DNA of 64,000 bases from Solenopsis invicta (Eukaryota; Arthropoda; Insecta; Hymenoptera; Formicidae), in contig NC_052665.1 in NCBI RefSeq assembly GCF_016802725.1, positions 16,560,501 through 16,624,500 of the forward strand, read 5' to 3'. The position numbers and the translations under genes were made by a program. The notes under the pieces were generated by a model. It ran no database searches. It had not been told where the DNA came from and worked only from the letters and a program-made list of their open reading frames with translations. Of this stretch, positions 1 through 14,887 are shown one piece after another. The number at the start of each line of letters is the position of its first letter. The first letter of the stretch is position 1.

Positions 1-121
1 CGCTGCTCGCCGGTCGCAGCTGCCAATCGCCGGACACGTTCTCCTCGGACATGAACATGACACACGCGTAACCGGTTGCGATAGCTGACTGTGCAAGTGC
101 AAGTTGCGATGCAAATGTCAT
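1..121 (-). CDS. Possible partial coding exon of a neighbouring gene at the window edge
   Basis: On the minus strand the frame is open from an ATG at 121-119 through base 1 (40 codons). It contains FMSEENVSGDWQLRPASS with strongly G/C third positions, unlike the AT-rich DNA just inside. The plus strand also has an open end-frame here (stop TAA at 69-71), so strand and even coding status are unsure. No family recognised. Confidence 0.25.
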   Translation of the reverse strand, partial: MTFASQLALAQSAIATGYACVMFMSEENVSGDWQLRPASS

Positions 122-1063
122 GCCGGTTCACGCGACTACCGGCGGCGACGAACGCATATACGGGGTATCTGGTGGATCGGGGTGAGTCAAGTGAGCGTAA
201 ACTACAGATTACCATCTTCAAACGCAGTTTCACGAAAAGCCAAGACGATTTACGCGCAGAATTTCCCACTTTCAAATCTTATCCGGACGTGGTAAATCTG
301 TGGTAAAGGTGAAATTTTTATCACGAACGATAAAAAGATGTACGCAGAATTTTTCTGCGTACTCGTCTTTCTATCATTGCGAAAGCAGTGGGTTGCGAAG
401 TTTCGATTGGACGGCCTAAAATTAATATCTTTGCGCAATGTAAAGATACAGCTTCGTCTTATTCTAATTTCCATTTCAAATTGCCTGAATTGCGCACTCT
501 GTCTATATCTAGACATTTCATCATTGCTGACAATGACCGATAACGGGGCTTTTAATAGTTTGCTTCATTAACTTTTTATATTAATTCATTCCCTTCACAT
601 TCATTAAAATGAAAAATATTAATTAATGTTCAACAGTAACGACGTCAAGATTGGTAGTCAAACCTCTTGATTCTTTTTCAAAACACGAATTTCAAAAATT
701 GACAGATCGTCGCACAGTTTCCAGTGGAGGATGTTACGAAAGTGGGCGGTCCTGATCTTTGCTTCCAATGCTCTCAGGGAATTCCCCTAAGATAGATATA
801 TGTGCTTGATTTATAATTTAAAGTAAAACGTAAGCAAGTTATATTGTCGCGGAGTTATTTATTCAAATTTATAAAAAATTTTCAGATTTCATGGAATTTT
901 ACTCGTAGATGAGATTAGAAATTTTTTTCAGTGTAGCTTGGAAACAAATTTGTTTTTTATATTTTTTAATGTTTCTTTATCATCGTAATTACAAAGACAA
1001 ATCATTTGAGTTTTGATTAATTAGAATATTAAATTTAAAACAAAGTATTCAAAGACTCTCAAG
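122..1063. other. Gene-free stretch
   Basis: Composition drops from GC-rich to AT-rich. No recognisable feature. Confidence 0.5.
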
Positions 1064-1275
1064 ATTTAACACAAAATAAACAGCTAAAACAGGCCAGTGA
1101 GAGTCAGCGCGGGTATAAGAGCGCAAAACACAATCAGTGTTCAAACAATTATTTGTTCATAATGAATCAGAAGTAACTCGTTATGAATAATTGTTTGAAC
1201 ACTGATTGTGTTTTGCGCTCTTATACCCGCGCTGACTCTTACTGGCCTGTTTTAGCTGTTTATTTTGTGTTAAAT
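1064..1275. mobile_element. Near-perfect foldback element, 212 bp
   Basis: The arms ATTTAACACAAAATAAACAG ... CAGTGTTCAAACAATTATT and their mirror differ at about one position in the roughly 80 bases I compared, with a loop of about 25 bases. The high arm identity suggests recent insertion or conversion. No coding capacity. Confidence 0.88.
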
Positions 1276-4200
1276 TTAAAAGTTCTCAAGAGAAATAATA
1301 TAAACTAAAAATATGGCATATAACGATCTGTTTGCAATAACACAAGTAGTTTACAGGAATTATATAATCCGAAAGCTGATTAAACAGGTAAATGCCAATT
1401 TAAAATGATGATTGCCTTCTATCGTCACTATTTCTTTTTCTTTTATAATAAAACATTCGCGAGTCACAAGAGAATATTCGTGGATTTTTATGTTATATTT
1501 ATTGCGATCGATTTTGTATTGTTAAAAAAAATATTCAGAGAAACAATTTTGTCAGAAGAAGAGAAATAGGATTTAAATTTAAAAGTAAAATTCTAAAAAA
1601 AAACTTCTTCCGAGTACCAATAAAATCCAATGAAAATCAATTTTCAAGGGTAAAGAATAAATTCCCCGAAAATTCCAGGTTGCCTCGGTTTTTCCCGCTA
1701 ATAAATAGCCTGCGTCGTAATTTTCTCTAGCTCTTGATTTATATCTTTTGAAGCATCGTTTAAAAATTATTACATGTATTTATCACATAAAATTTTATTG
1801 AATTATTGAAGCTTTAGAGAGCCGATATTTTAATGTAGGAATTAATAGTTTTGTGTATCTTAAATAAAAAGCTGAGACTAAAATCGGAGAGAACACTACG
1901 AAGAGAACATCCGTAAACTCTGTATCTTGTGGAAGTGTTCATCATCTTAGCTCTGGAATTGCGTTCATCGAATTTTTCGCGTTTCCCGAGCTAGAAACCG
2001 CAAATAACAGTACGGCATGAGATCCGCCGTTTTCCTTTCCGCCAACCCGAGAAATTGAAGTTATTCTCGCGCGGTTATAAGGGTCACCAGAGACATTACG
2101 TAACCAATCCTCCCCGACTACATCACCTGCCCGCTCTGAGGAAATATAGTTCGTGGCTCTTTTATTTCCGTTTGTTTGACCATTTCTTCGTGAGGAATTG
2201 TGCAAAGGGAAGGGAAGTGAGTTCCATTCGTGGGGTTTCTCCGAGCAATTCCCTTATAAATTGTTCCGAGGCTTTTCCCACGGGATATCGATAAATAAGT
2301 GTCATCTATCTCTCTCGCGGACCAGCTGCGCACTTTCTTAATAACGCTTTAGCAAATCATTTTAATTTCCGCCGTGCGTTTCGGATCGTTAAGTACACGA
2401 AATTTTATACTACCGAGATAAAATACATTTCTATTATACCTTTAATGGAAACAACGTTATTTCTTTGGAGGAAGGAAATACTATAATAACTTTTCTAACT
2501 GCTAAACACGAAATATAGTAACGCATTAATTTTTAATGAAACCAATGAAAAATCTCGTCACGATATCCGACAAATAAATCTTTTCTCGTTGTTTAATTGT
2601 ATTCTCAATATCGGATCACTTTCCGGCTTTTGTTAAATCTGTATTGAATCACGAAAAACTTCTCTGTTTCATCATGTTTATAACGCTGATAATAAAATTA
2701 ATGATAACGGCAAGTTATTATGATATTCAAGATGATTGTATTTTCGAAGTTTAGTCATTGTTTATTTTGTCGATCACGATCACTTCGCGTCGAAGAAAAA
2801 CGTTGTCACATAAGATTCACGATTCACGATCCACTGTTCGTGCTTTTCAAGCGAGATGATTCGGAGCAACAGACAGGAGTATCGGTCGACCAACAATCTT
2901 TGTACCGCGAGACGATGCTAGATCGTCGCTACTTTTAGACTGATGATGCTGCAACCAATGCTCTACTTGCTGCGTCAAGTGCACCATTGCATTTCAGTCG
3001 CCTTTTGGCAAGCGGAATATAATCTAGATATAGGTGTGCACACAAGCTTAGAAATATATATCTACACACTTGATTTCTAAACATACTGATGTTCATACAT
3101 TTTTAGTGCAGATCACTAAGAATAGATATGTATCGCTTAATGAAATATCAATATCTTGTGATATTAACGAAATTTTATACGTAACGATTGAAGGAACTTT
3201 TTGCAGAGCTAAACCTCCGCAGAAGGAATATAAATAATAAAATTAAATTCTTTAACCGAATTAAATATTTTATTTTATAATAAGATTATAAATCTTGCAT
3301 TCTCTCTTGTTAAATAATGATTTTATTTTATTTTAAATTATTATAATAAAACTATGATAAAATTTTATACAATTCTATATTATATATTAAATGCAATAAC
3401 AATTAGTTTCCTTCTTTTAATTTTTATTAAAAATAATCTACAGTAATAGTTAAAAATATACTCGTATAGTAAAATTTACGTAATTCAAATTTAACTATAA
3501 TTGATCGCGTTGCAAATAAAACTTATATGAACATATTTCTTCTCAACTTTGAGAGAAGTTAATTCTTTTGAAATATTCATCACGCGATATTATGGTACGT
3601 GCATTTATAACACATTTGATAAAGCAGTATACGTCAAGCAGATATTCATTTGACGATCATCGATTATCTAACAGAATACGTTTTTACAGTAGATTAATTA
3701 TAAGTTGTGATCAATTAGAGATTGCGACACAGCAATCATGAAGAATAATCTAGTCTAGAAATATATAATTACATTTAATTTGTTTGTTAAGAAGAGATTT
3801 GATCTCTATACTTGAGAGGTGCAGTGTTTGCCATTATCTATATAAAATTATCTAGACGAAGCAATATCTTTATCCTAACTTTATCTACATTATTACCATG
3901 CAATAATGCATATTATATCTTTATTTTTATCTTAGATAAAAGAAGTGTAATTTTTTCTAAATTAATGTAAGCAACAACAAGTATGAAGTCTTCGGTTTTA
4001 ACCTTTATCCAATAGAGAATTTTTTGTAGAGATAACAGATTTATAGATCAGAAAATAGTAGCGCAATGTAAGTCTCAAAACTATAAGTGATTTAAAAATT
4101 TTCATACGGAACTTTGTCAATCTGATGTCAATTATAGATATATTTTCTCTACATTTTTCAACTCTGATTTTCATTTGCATATTGATCCAAATCAAAGGAA

Positions 4201-5715
4201 GAACGTTCTTTGTTAGATTGAATTATTTAAAGACTAAATTGTTTTGTTCAATAGCAATATTATTAAAATATTCTTAAAATTATCTGAAACAATGTAATTT
4301 TATCTTTTGTCCAGATGAATGTAAAATTAAATAATTTTTATCTTATTGCTACGTCTACGTGTAATTTATTTTTATTTAAATAATTTTAAGCTATCTAAAC
4401 GCAAGACTAAACAGATGTCTAATAATCTCAAGATATCGCAGCGTAATCTGTATAATCAAACTATATGATAAGTAACAAATACAGAAGATTATGAGACGCG
4501 CGATAAAATATCGTCAATATTTTTATTTGAAATATGAAAGTTTTAAATTATCGAAACTGTTAATATTTGTTACTTGGATCTGTTTCTCTGTGAAAAATTT
4601 GTTAGAGTGAAAAATGTTTATACAGGCTTTGCCGAATTCAACCGACACCTCCAACGTTCTTCAATTTAATTACAAACGCGTGTAAACTTCTTCCCGCTGC
4701 GTTGACTCTTCGCTCGCTCCTGTTCTACTTAATTTAAACTTGTTTTTCCTCACGATAAAAGCGACAAACGCCCCGGTATAAGCGAACGATCACGTTGTCG
4801 TTCTTTTGCTCAACCTTTCAATTTCGCTTCCTATCGCACGCGTGACGCACAACAACCGAGCTCTTTTGCCGCACTCCATCGATTTTGAATTTAATCGATA
4901 GCGTATGAATTGAATAAGCCATATCGTTCCACACCAGGCAATGACATCCCGGTGCTCTGTAATAATATTCGCGCCTCTCGGAACTGATATCTGATAGGAG
5001 CCGTCGATATATATCGCTGCGCCAAACTTTGGAACTCGTGATGCGTGTATCATACGATGTGCGTTATCAGTTGTGGGCGCGCGTGAACGCAATCTCGCAT
5101 TCGTAAATTCGAGCCTAACTTAATCGACAATTGCAACTGTACAACTGGTGTTCATCATGAAATACGTATAATGCAATACGCGAGAACGTCGTGCGTGATC
5201 CGCGTTATAAATGTCAACACGGCATAATGAGATGTGTCATTAATTCTCAAACTGCTAATGGAACAATCAGCCACTCACACAGTTTCAGGATACCACCACA
5301 TCACGACAGATGCGCACACACGTTGAACTTTCCGAATAATAATTACGTAGAATTTTTAAATTTTGGAGAATCTATATCATCAAGATGAAATTGCATAACG
5401 TTTAAAATATTATTGTCGTAGTTATCAAACGATGAACTATTTGTTTAAACATCTGTATTTTTTATGTAACAATATTTTTGAATAATGTCTCCTCAAAAGC
5501 ATGCGTTACCTCTGTTAAACATTTAACATAAGATTATAAATTTAATACAACATAAAAATAAAATCTACTTTAAGACTGAATCAAATTTAAACAATACTAA
5601 AATTTTTCAAGCTTGAGCGTAGTAAATCAACATTTACAAAAGATCAATAAATGAGTATAAAAAAGAATTTTTTTTTAATGTAACAAATTAATTATTTATT
5701 TGTAGTTGTGAAAGT
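1276..5715. other. Gene-free AT-rich stretch
   Basis: Some GC-richer sequence occurs at 1940-2330 and 4780-5300. None of the frames resembles a known protein. Confidence 0.5.
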
Positions 5716-5912
5716 TACAGTTGCTGCTAAAAGTTTCCGGCTAGTTTTGTATTGTTCCCAATAAAGAATCCTTATGAACACAAATTTAGTAATATTAGAT
5801 CAGAATCTATTAGATTCTATTATGTACTGGATTTTTGTTTGTAAGGATTCTTTGTTGTGAGCAACACAATATAAAATTACTCCTTAGTTGGAAACTTTTG
5901 GCAGCCATTGTA
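5716..5912. mobile_element. Foldback element, about 197 bp
   Basis: TACAGTTGCTGCTAAAAGTT ... AAAGAATCCTTA is mirrored by TAAGGATTCTTT ... AACTTTTGGCAGCCATTGTA. Arms about 75 bp, moderately diverged. Confidence 0.8.
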
Positions 5913-8900
5913 TCATAAATTGTCTGCAGAACGTTTCGATTTTACTTAGTTATCATCAATCAAATTTAATTAATACATAAAGTTAGCAACAATACGCTGT
6001 TTAAAGGAAAAAGAAAAAATAAAAATAGCCAGCCATATCAAAGGTCAGACACGATAGATATATATAATGTAATATAAATAAAAAACTGAAGTAAAGTGAA
6101 GTTTTTCATGATAAATCAAAATAGAAAAGTTTCAGATAAAGTAAAATATTCAAAAATTTCTTTGTTCAGAATAATTATTCACAACGTGATAATTATTGGA
6201 TCTTTATTTTTTTCTATTATATATTTTTTCTTGCTTCTGAATAAAAAAAAAATTTTAGAACATTTTATTTTATTTGAGATTATTTTTGGGTTTATCACGC
6301 TTTACACACTCTACTTTGATTTTTTATTTACATATACATCACGTATATCAGTTTGACATTTGATTGTAGCGTGCTACTTTTTATTTTTCCTTGTTTTGAA
6401 CGACGTGTTGTTATTAACTTTATGTATTCCCAGGCAATTCGTGATAGTTACAAATAAATGATTAATTTGTCAGATCTAAAAAAAACTTCTTTTATACTCG
6501 TTTGCTGATTTTTCTTAAATGTTGTCCTGAATTAAGTTTTATTTCCGGAATAAAAAGTTTATCTTATCTTCTTCGTAATTTGTCTTACATGTAACGCAGC
6601 GCAAGATGTATAAGTCATACCATAGAAATACGGAATTATCAGTCTATAAAATATGAACAATTTTCAACACACATAAATAATTTAATTCATATGAAATTAA
6701 CTTTAATTTATTTATTCGTCCTTTCCACGTTATTACACTCCGCGTCGTTTGTTATAATATAAATTTATATGAAAAGCAGATTTCTCGAGTTTTCGCTAAT
6801 TGGCAATTGAAACAAAGAGATAAAGGCACCTTTCGTAGAAGAGAGGATGAGTACACTGTCGGTGCGAGAATGTCCACCAACTGAGTCGCTTAACAAACGG
6901 GAATGTGTTTGACTATCGCACATAAAACGTTTGAGTACCATAATTTGATCGCTTTTAGGTAACCAATGTGTCAGCACGATATAGAGAACGTGTTATCACG
7001 TTGCTCATGACCTCTGACCTCATTTTCGTAAACGAGCTTAAAGTAGCACCGACCATACGCGTTAAAATACGAGATCGTCAATGATACGTCGTTTCCTCGA
7101 ATTCAGAATCATGTATAAAATTCTTTACGGTTCTCTACGGTATCATAAAAAAGTTCTTCTCCTCCCTTTGCTGTTAACAGAAAATCACCAGAGAATCAAA
7201 AGCATAAACATTAAAGGTTCAGTTCAAAATTTAATTTAATTTAATACTAGAATTTTATTTGTCTTTAATTTCTTCTCGCAAAACCATAATTAATAAATAA
7301 GAAAAGTAAGTTAAAAATTGCCAGGCCATATATTCAGCATTTCGTATATTGTAATTTATCTAAAAACAGCTCTCTTTAATTGTGCAATTAAGAGAGAATA
7401 TTTTAATTTGAAGATCCCTCAAATGACGATTCCGTAAACTCGAACAATTAAATTCACACTTCCTTTGTAACGGATCCGTTTTATACCCTCAATAAAAATA
7501 CACATGTGTGACTACGCCACATACTTCCCCCCTTGCATTGTGAGTGAAACCAGTTAGAATCTCACTATTGGGATGTCCGGAAGACAAAGGCAAAAAAGAG
7601 CCGTTATGACACAGAAAATACACGTGTCAGTGTGTCCGATTACTCGGATCCCACTCTATCTATTCTTGTGCTCTACGCAGTAATTTTTTTGTTATGCTCC
7701 GAAAAATATGAGAAATTAATGAACGCGAGAAAAGATTTACTTTGTTATTTCGATATTTTCAATTTGTTCTCGTTTTGATCCACGTAAAAAAAATTACATG
7801 TTGTATCAAATACTGTTTTCACGTGAATATACATTTCATTACATAATTGACAACCAACGAATAAGCTACTGCTAACACGGTATCATTGAAAAGCTTCAGA
7901 AATTATTGATCGCACCAACGGCGTAATCAAAGTTCGTCGGTGTGTCCCAGCTTATTTTGCATTACGTAATTTAACACGAACGGTGGGATTAATCATCGTC
8001 TATAGATTGCTTGAACAATTGCGCAAAATACAATTGCAAATGTTCCCACGATTTTGGACCCGCGATTTCCGTGCAAATATATTGATAGTTTTCGATGTTA
8101 CAACAATTATGGCTAAAAAGTTATAACTGAGAAAGAGAGTATTAGTAAATTGTATAAATTATTAAAGTACAATTATTATAACCATTATCTAATTAAATAA
8201 TTACATAATTGTTGTAATAATTGTGGTAATTAAGTATAATTATTATATAACTGCATTATAAAGTTCAATTATACAATAATCTGTATTATATTTTACAAGG
8301 TGTCCTCTGTAGATAAATTCACGAATTAAAATACTGTAGCAAGAAAGTTTTTGAAAAATTAAATAAAATAGTTATTTGTAAATTTTTATTTTAAACAACA
8401 ATTTTAAATAAAGTTTTTCTTTTTTATTTAAGAATTTAAAGTTGGCCAATCACAAATTCAGACGGTCGCAGTCTGTGAATCGTTCACGTCGCTCACGAGA
8501 TAGTATTTAGTGACCGCATGATAGGTGACCATCTAGATACAATATCTCCGATTGATTAGCTTTAAGCCCTTAAAAACTACCGCTTGAATAAAAATCGACA
8601 AATGGCTATAATATTTTTACTTAATTTTCCAAGAATTTTTCAACTTTGCTGCAGTATTTTGAATAGCGAATTTCGAAACATTCTGTATGTGCTATAAAAT
8701 ATTATGGTTTTCTACTTCTTATTGTAGACATGAATTAAAGTCGCAATTTTGCTTACGAGAACGGACGCGCGAATGTGTCGAAAAATTCATTAGCGAGCAT
8801 TTAATATGTACGAGTTCCGTGGTGTACCACATACATTCCAACTTGGAATTGGTTCTGCGGTCTACACAATTGGAAGATGGTGACGCATCTCTTCCGAGAA

Positions 8901-11900
8901 AGCCTTCGCCTCTTTAGGAATAGAATAGATCATTATCACGTACTATCTCCTGTTACTATGGCGACCAAAGAATCCGAAGGGTGGTATACACGTGCGAGAA
9001 ATTATATTTATATCAGAATATCGCGAAAGGTGGAACGTTTAAGCTTCTAGCTCGGTCATACACGTGGACCGAGTATATGGGCTTTAGGTGAGTTTGGCTT
9101 ACATCCAGATCACGTTCTGAACCAGCACAATGAGTATAATGAAAACCAACTTTTACACGTGTGTGATTTTTAACTCGACAAATGTGTACATTATAAACTT
9201 TATAAACATAATTGAAAATACTAAAGAATTCTGAAAAAATTAATAATAAAGTGAACGCCGCAAAATTTGGATTTGAATTGGAAATGACTACTCTTGACTA
9301 ATTGGAAATAATGGAGAGAATTATCGTAATATTATTCGATAATGCTTTATTTTGAATTAGCAATAAGATCATTAAATAATTACTACAGAAAAAAACAGAC
9401 TTTTTTCGTTTTGGTTTGAAAAGGAAAATGTCCAGATGAAGACCTATTGTGAGGCTTCAATGGAGCTCTGACGATAAGATGAGGATAATCTTGTGCAGGT
9501 GGAAAAGCAGGAATGTAAGATATCACACATGTTGAGATTTAGGCCAAATGACTGAAATAAATATTTCTGTTTGATATAAGCGACAAAAAATTACGAAGAA
9601 TTCACTATTCAATCATATTATAATATTAATATTAATAATGAAAATTGAAAATTCTGTTATAAATTAGAAAAATACATTTTAAAATATGAATGAAGAGAAA
9701 TGAAATATTCTTTCAGTTTTGATAAATGCTTTAAAAAAGTCCCATATTTAATAAAAATAGAAAAAGATTAAACACCATTTATAATTACATTTATAATTTT
9801 GTATATTATGCATCATTTAGACTATTAAATATTTTAATATTCAGAACAACTTTTCTTTCTCTCCTACAATTATATCAAATCACACGTTACCTATGTTGCA
9901 TAATTTTTGGAGAGAAAGAAAGGTGTAGAATCAAATATATATTTTAATATATATAATATATAAATATATCATATATAATATATAAAACATATAGACATAC
10001 GCACAATCGAAAAGTACAAAAGAATAAAAAAATAAAAAATAAAAATGAGAAATATATTTCATTGCATATTCAAATAGTGAATTGAATTTTAAAACTGAAT
10101 GTGCTTTGTTGTTCAGAAAGTATATAGCGTATAATGTTGTGAAATGATTATCGTGCCACAATATGCTGTGCATAATCCAGATAAAAGAAAAAAGGGGAGA
10201 ACCTTATACATTCTCCTGGAAAATACTGGAGCGTACACAAAAAGCTACGACCTAGTTTTTCAGAATCTTCGCAAAATGTTTGTTGTGGGATAATCAAGCG
10301 ATTTGCATAAAAATATACACGCACGCACAAGGCTAAGCTACCTTCTGTCCGCTATATCGTCACGTTTCTCGCATTTGTGTCCCATTTATGATTTGTACTC
10401 GATTATCTAATTTATTATTTATTGCGTTTCCTCGCTTCGTCGATTTACATCGCTATTTATTATATTATTGGACACGTCGAACACGAGAGCGGCGATAATA
10501 AGCACCTTGGATCGGCGAGCATATTAAAAAACACCGATGGTTGAACGATCATCACGACCACACGGTGTGGAATTATTGAGTTGCGGGATAGCGCGCAATA
10601 ACGGTCCAACTGTTGAAACGAGATCGCGACTTCCGATTTCGTCTTGTATGTACCATCTACCGAGACCGTATCGGCTACTTTACATGCGATGCGCGTTGAA
10701 GAACATTACAATCAGATATATTAGATCTGTCAGACCGATCAGACGTTTACTTATGCAATTGAAGTTATAAAAAAAGAGAAATATTTTTTTTTAGGACAAA
10801 AAAGCGAAGGAGATTTGTTCTGTAAGATCTTGTTAGCAAGATTGATTAAAATCATAAAACAAGAATTTAGAATATGTCTTTCGGCTGTACAATATGTATG
10901 AAAGTTTACATTTTTTATTTTTATAACGTGAAAACGATGAAACAATTCTACATTTTTACATTATTATTTATAAATATTTAATCGTCATTTATGTGTAATG
11001 TTGAGAAGTGAAATTGGAACTTGTATAATTGAGTAATTTTATTTGATTTACAAGATGTGAAAGGTTAAATATGCAGCAAATAAGAGCAGAGAAAGGTTTT
11101 CCTGATGCCCCCCGAAGAACAGCTTGATACTGCAATGTAAAATAACATTGCTTGGTAACCCATTAGTTGTGGCGTTTACATAACCTGTTCCAATTTCATA
11201 AACTGACGCGAAGCTGAAGAGATGAAGAGACCAATTTGTCGTGCAAATAGTTTCCGACTTCATCTCTGAAAAAACATATACACATATTTCCGTACGCTAA
11301 AACCGACCTCTCCTAATCAAGGAACATTTACGCGTTAAGTGTAACGAATATTACTCCCCTTTCCCGTTCGTGCTAAGCTTCTAAAAGAATTTTTGCAAAA
11401 TTAGAAAAGTAATTACGTCGGGAATTTTTCGTAACGAGAACATACGCGTGATATTAAACAACATACAGTGGTACGAAGAAAACAGAACAATTCTGAGGTC
11501 TATTGGACCCTAGTGCAAGGGTTAAATCGCAAGGGGACGTGGCTGACATGTAGAATATAGAAAGGGGCACGATCTGCTTCTACGTTCTTATTAATAGACG
11601 CATCGATCGTCCACTTGGTTACCAACGTAAAGCATATAAGTCAACGTACACGTATTCATGCGTTTCATTAGGCATTTCTTTCGCTCGTCATTGTCCGCGG
11701 AAGTGTTACCTAATATTCTCACCTTTTCAACCCTTTCCTCAAGTGATCTAAAGTTCGAGGCATGATATACAACAGAAATTTGCCATTATATGCTTGTTGC
11801 TTATTTAATTGATTAAAACGAACGTTTTTATTACGATTAATAATAAAATACCGATGCAATTTGTCATAAAAATTTTTTTTCAATTTATATAAATATAAAT

Positions 11901-12647
11901 CTTACAAAAAAATTTAATTCAATACTGTTTGAAGGGAATTAAGATTTACAAGAAAGATATTATGCCAAAATTGTATTTTTTAATTAATTTCAAAATTTTA
12001 TTTTAGCGAAACGTTTATCTAAGCAATAAGTTTGAGCATAATACTAAAAATAAAAAATTTACGTATAGCATACCTCTACAGAAAAATAGTCTTGAAATCT
12101 ATCAAAAGTAACATACATTAATATAATATATATAATTAATAATATAATAATATAATATATAATTTAATTTGTACAATTGTAAACTAAATTATATATAACT
12201 GTTTTAATTTTTAGAACACAGTCTTTGTATTGTCACAGATTTTCTCTTGCATAACTAGATCCATAGATTGATTTAGCGGAAAACTTTTCAATGGACACTG
12301 CGTGTGGCACAGTTGCAGTTGCCCTAATTAGAGGTGTCTGTGAATGACACCTGTTCTGAAAGTGGGAGGGAAAGAGAGAGAGAAGAGAAACCACAACTAT
12401 AAATCGTTTAGCAGCATAAAACGCACTTGACTAATTCTGACGAAGGTTATCGGAGTGTGATTGTTGAAACATGATTCCGATGGAACGAATGGCACGACAT
12501 AAGGTGTGTCCAAAAAAAAGACCGTGCAGTCTACCTCAATGTTTAATTTCAGGTTAAAATGTTCTTAATGCAATTTTTGTAAAGCACTAATTTAAAATGT
12601 GGGATGCATTCTCTTATTTAAAATTAGTTAATAAAACATTTATTTTT
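5913..12647. other. Gene-free AT-rich stretch
   Basis: No gene, RNA or repeat family recognised. The hydrophobic 86-codon frame at 6096-6356 is AT-driven. Confidence 0.5.
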
Positions 12648-13118
12648 AAACTGAAAGAAATTTTTTTTAAATGAAAAAAAATGCATTTTTGTAAAAGCAT
12701 ATATTTTGATGCAAGCATTATTTTGTTCCATTTGAATAAAAATATTTACTATTAAGTAAATATACATTATATATATATATATATATATATAACTTTAATA
12801 TAATTTTGTATTTTTATATTTTTTACATTTAAATGATAATTTTACAAATAAGCTAATAATATTATTAAATTTAATTGTATTATTTAAATTGAAAAATCTA
12901 ACTCTCTATTTAGAATATAAAAATGATCTAACAGTAAATGTCTTCTAGAACTGAAAGAAAGGAATACTCGATTAAAAATTATTTCTTCATTTACGTAAAT
13001 ATTTCAAATAAGAAATTTTTTAACCTATCTTGCAAGTAAATAAGCTGTTAGGACTCACCAATAAATAATTTCTTTATGTTAAGTAAACCTTTTTGTTTTA
13101 AAACATTTTTTTTCAGTG
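12648..13118. mobile_element. Possible CACTG-ended element
   Basis: The left AACTGAAAGAAATTTTTTTT is mirrored by the right AACATTTTTTTTCAGTG, 471 bp apart, like the ends of 41409-41625. Includes a (TA)n at 12770-12791. Confidence 0.4.
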
Positions 13119-13763
13119 TGTTAATATTTGAAAAGAACTTGTTAATCTGTGCTAAAGTTTTTTTCAAATCGATTTTTTGCCTCTTTCGTTTAACGTAATT
13201 CAAACGGTTGAGAACTTCTTCGATGCGACGTGAGGGAAATTAATTTTAAGAGAAATTAATGAAATCTGAGCGATTTTCTACATCACAGTGATTATAAAAA
13301 ATTTATTCGGATTACAATTTTTATAATTTTAACAAGTTTTAAAAAGAAACCTGTGTAGAGAATTTTTTTTTTATTAGCTTTATTTCTCATACACAATCAT
13401 TTATTTCCGAGAAATCTTTTCTATTGTAAATACATCCTCCAATTAAATCCGTTTTTCAGTTTTAATTAATGCTGGAGACACGATGACAAAGAACCTAATA
13501 CAAAACGAAAGAAAGAACACAACACGTTTAAATAGACATTTTAATATTTTATCTATTGTATTATAGGCATGAAAGAGTTGTTATTACTGATGTGTTCTTT
13601 ATTTTCATGAACACGTTACTTTCTTGATAACGAGAATATTTTTTATCTGTCAATTATACTTAAATAAATTAAATTCAGGTATTAAATTCAGGAAAGACTT
13701 TTTATGGTAGACTGACATTGCTAGACATATTCTTTTGATCAGCGTTATTTCGCGTGCTCGCAG

Positions 13764-13803
<40 letters not shown>
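13764..13803. repeat. (CA)n microsatellite
   Basis: About 19 uninterrupted CA units. Confidence 0.95.
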
Positions 13804-13804
<1 letters not shown>

Positions 13805-14017
13805 CAGCCTTCAAGTATTAGACGTCGCGGAACAACGATATAATTCGCAACTGCGACTGTCACAGAAAACTAAATCAAATTCCTTCAGATATCCGGCAAG
13901 ACGGAATATAATTCTTGGAATTTACAGAAATAAAAAGACAATAGAGGTATAAACTTTTTATATGACAAAATAAAAAATAATGTAAGATTACGAGACCATT
14001 GGATAAACGCGTCAACA

Positions 14018-14224
14018 CACTGAAGGAGAAATTACTAAATTTTATTCGAATAATTTTAATGAAATATTTATTAAATGTAAATATATTTATTTAGTACAAG
14101 AACCACTAATTTAATTTAAATATCATTTTTCTTAGAGAGGAAATATTTATGTACTGTAAGCAAACATTTTATTATTATTCGATAATAAATGTTTATTAAA
14201 ATTTAGGAATTTTTTCTCTCTGTG
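14018..14224. mobile_element. CACTG-ended MITE
   Basis: Homologous to 58620-58826: CACTGAAGGAGAAATTACTA, ATTTAGTACAAGAACCACTAA and the end TTTTTTCTCTCTGTG. Confidence 0.75.
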
Positions 14225-14339
14225 CCGAAAATATAACATAAGTGTAACGTGAACTATTTGGGTAGAATCGTGTCGATCATCTTTGACGTTCTCGCTGTTA
14301 ATAAAACCAGCAAACGTGCGATCAATTTGACACACAAAG

Positions 14340-14775
14340 ATTCATAGAGGATTCTCTGGAAGATCGAAGGGCCGAAAGAAGGGCGAACGCGGTGGTGGCT
14401 TTCGTTCGAACACTCGCGAAGGACGGACGGCCGCGCGATCGACTCGGGTGGCCAGCCCAGCCCTTTTTCGCGCGCCCTCGAGAAACGCGTGTGTGCGAAA
14501 CAGCTACCCTCGCGGCGGAGTGAGTCATCGAGCCTTGGCGACGACCTGACCTTATCACAAATTCCTTATCGAACACGAACAAGAACTCACTCGTCAAGCT
14601 CCTCCTCGTCCAGCAGAAGACTCATCCTCTCCGCTTCGGAGCAGCGCGCGTTGTGCGATGTGTATAGCGGGTATGCGCTACGGGTTGATCCTCGTCACAG
14701 TACAGCAAGGGTGTAGTCCTCCCGATGATCTTCCGCAGGACTATAACCGCGGAAACGCGCCGCGACTCCACTGGC
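14340..14775. promoter_or_regulatory. GC-rich, CpG-rich block next to a pyrimidine tract
   Basis: Sharp rise in GC and CpG, followed directly by about 475 bases of pyrimidine-rich plus strand. It may be the promoter or 5' exon of an unrecognised gene, or part of a very long Galphaq 3' UTR. Frames have no recognised domain. Confidence 0.25.
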
Positions 14776-14847
14776 GCGTTTCCCCCGCTCCTGTTTCTCC
14801 CGCTCTACTCTGTCTCTTTCTCTCCCCCCCCCCGTTTCTGTTCTTGG

Positions 14848-14887
<40 letters not shown>

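Noticed and set aside
6096..6356. 86-codon hydrophobic frame resembling a membrane protein
   Set aside because: AT-rich DNA naturally gives Ile/Phe/Leu-rich frames. No receptor signature and no splice context.
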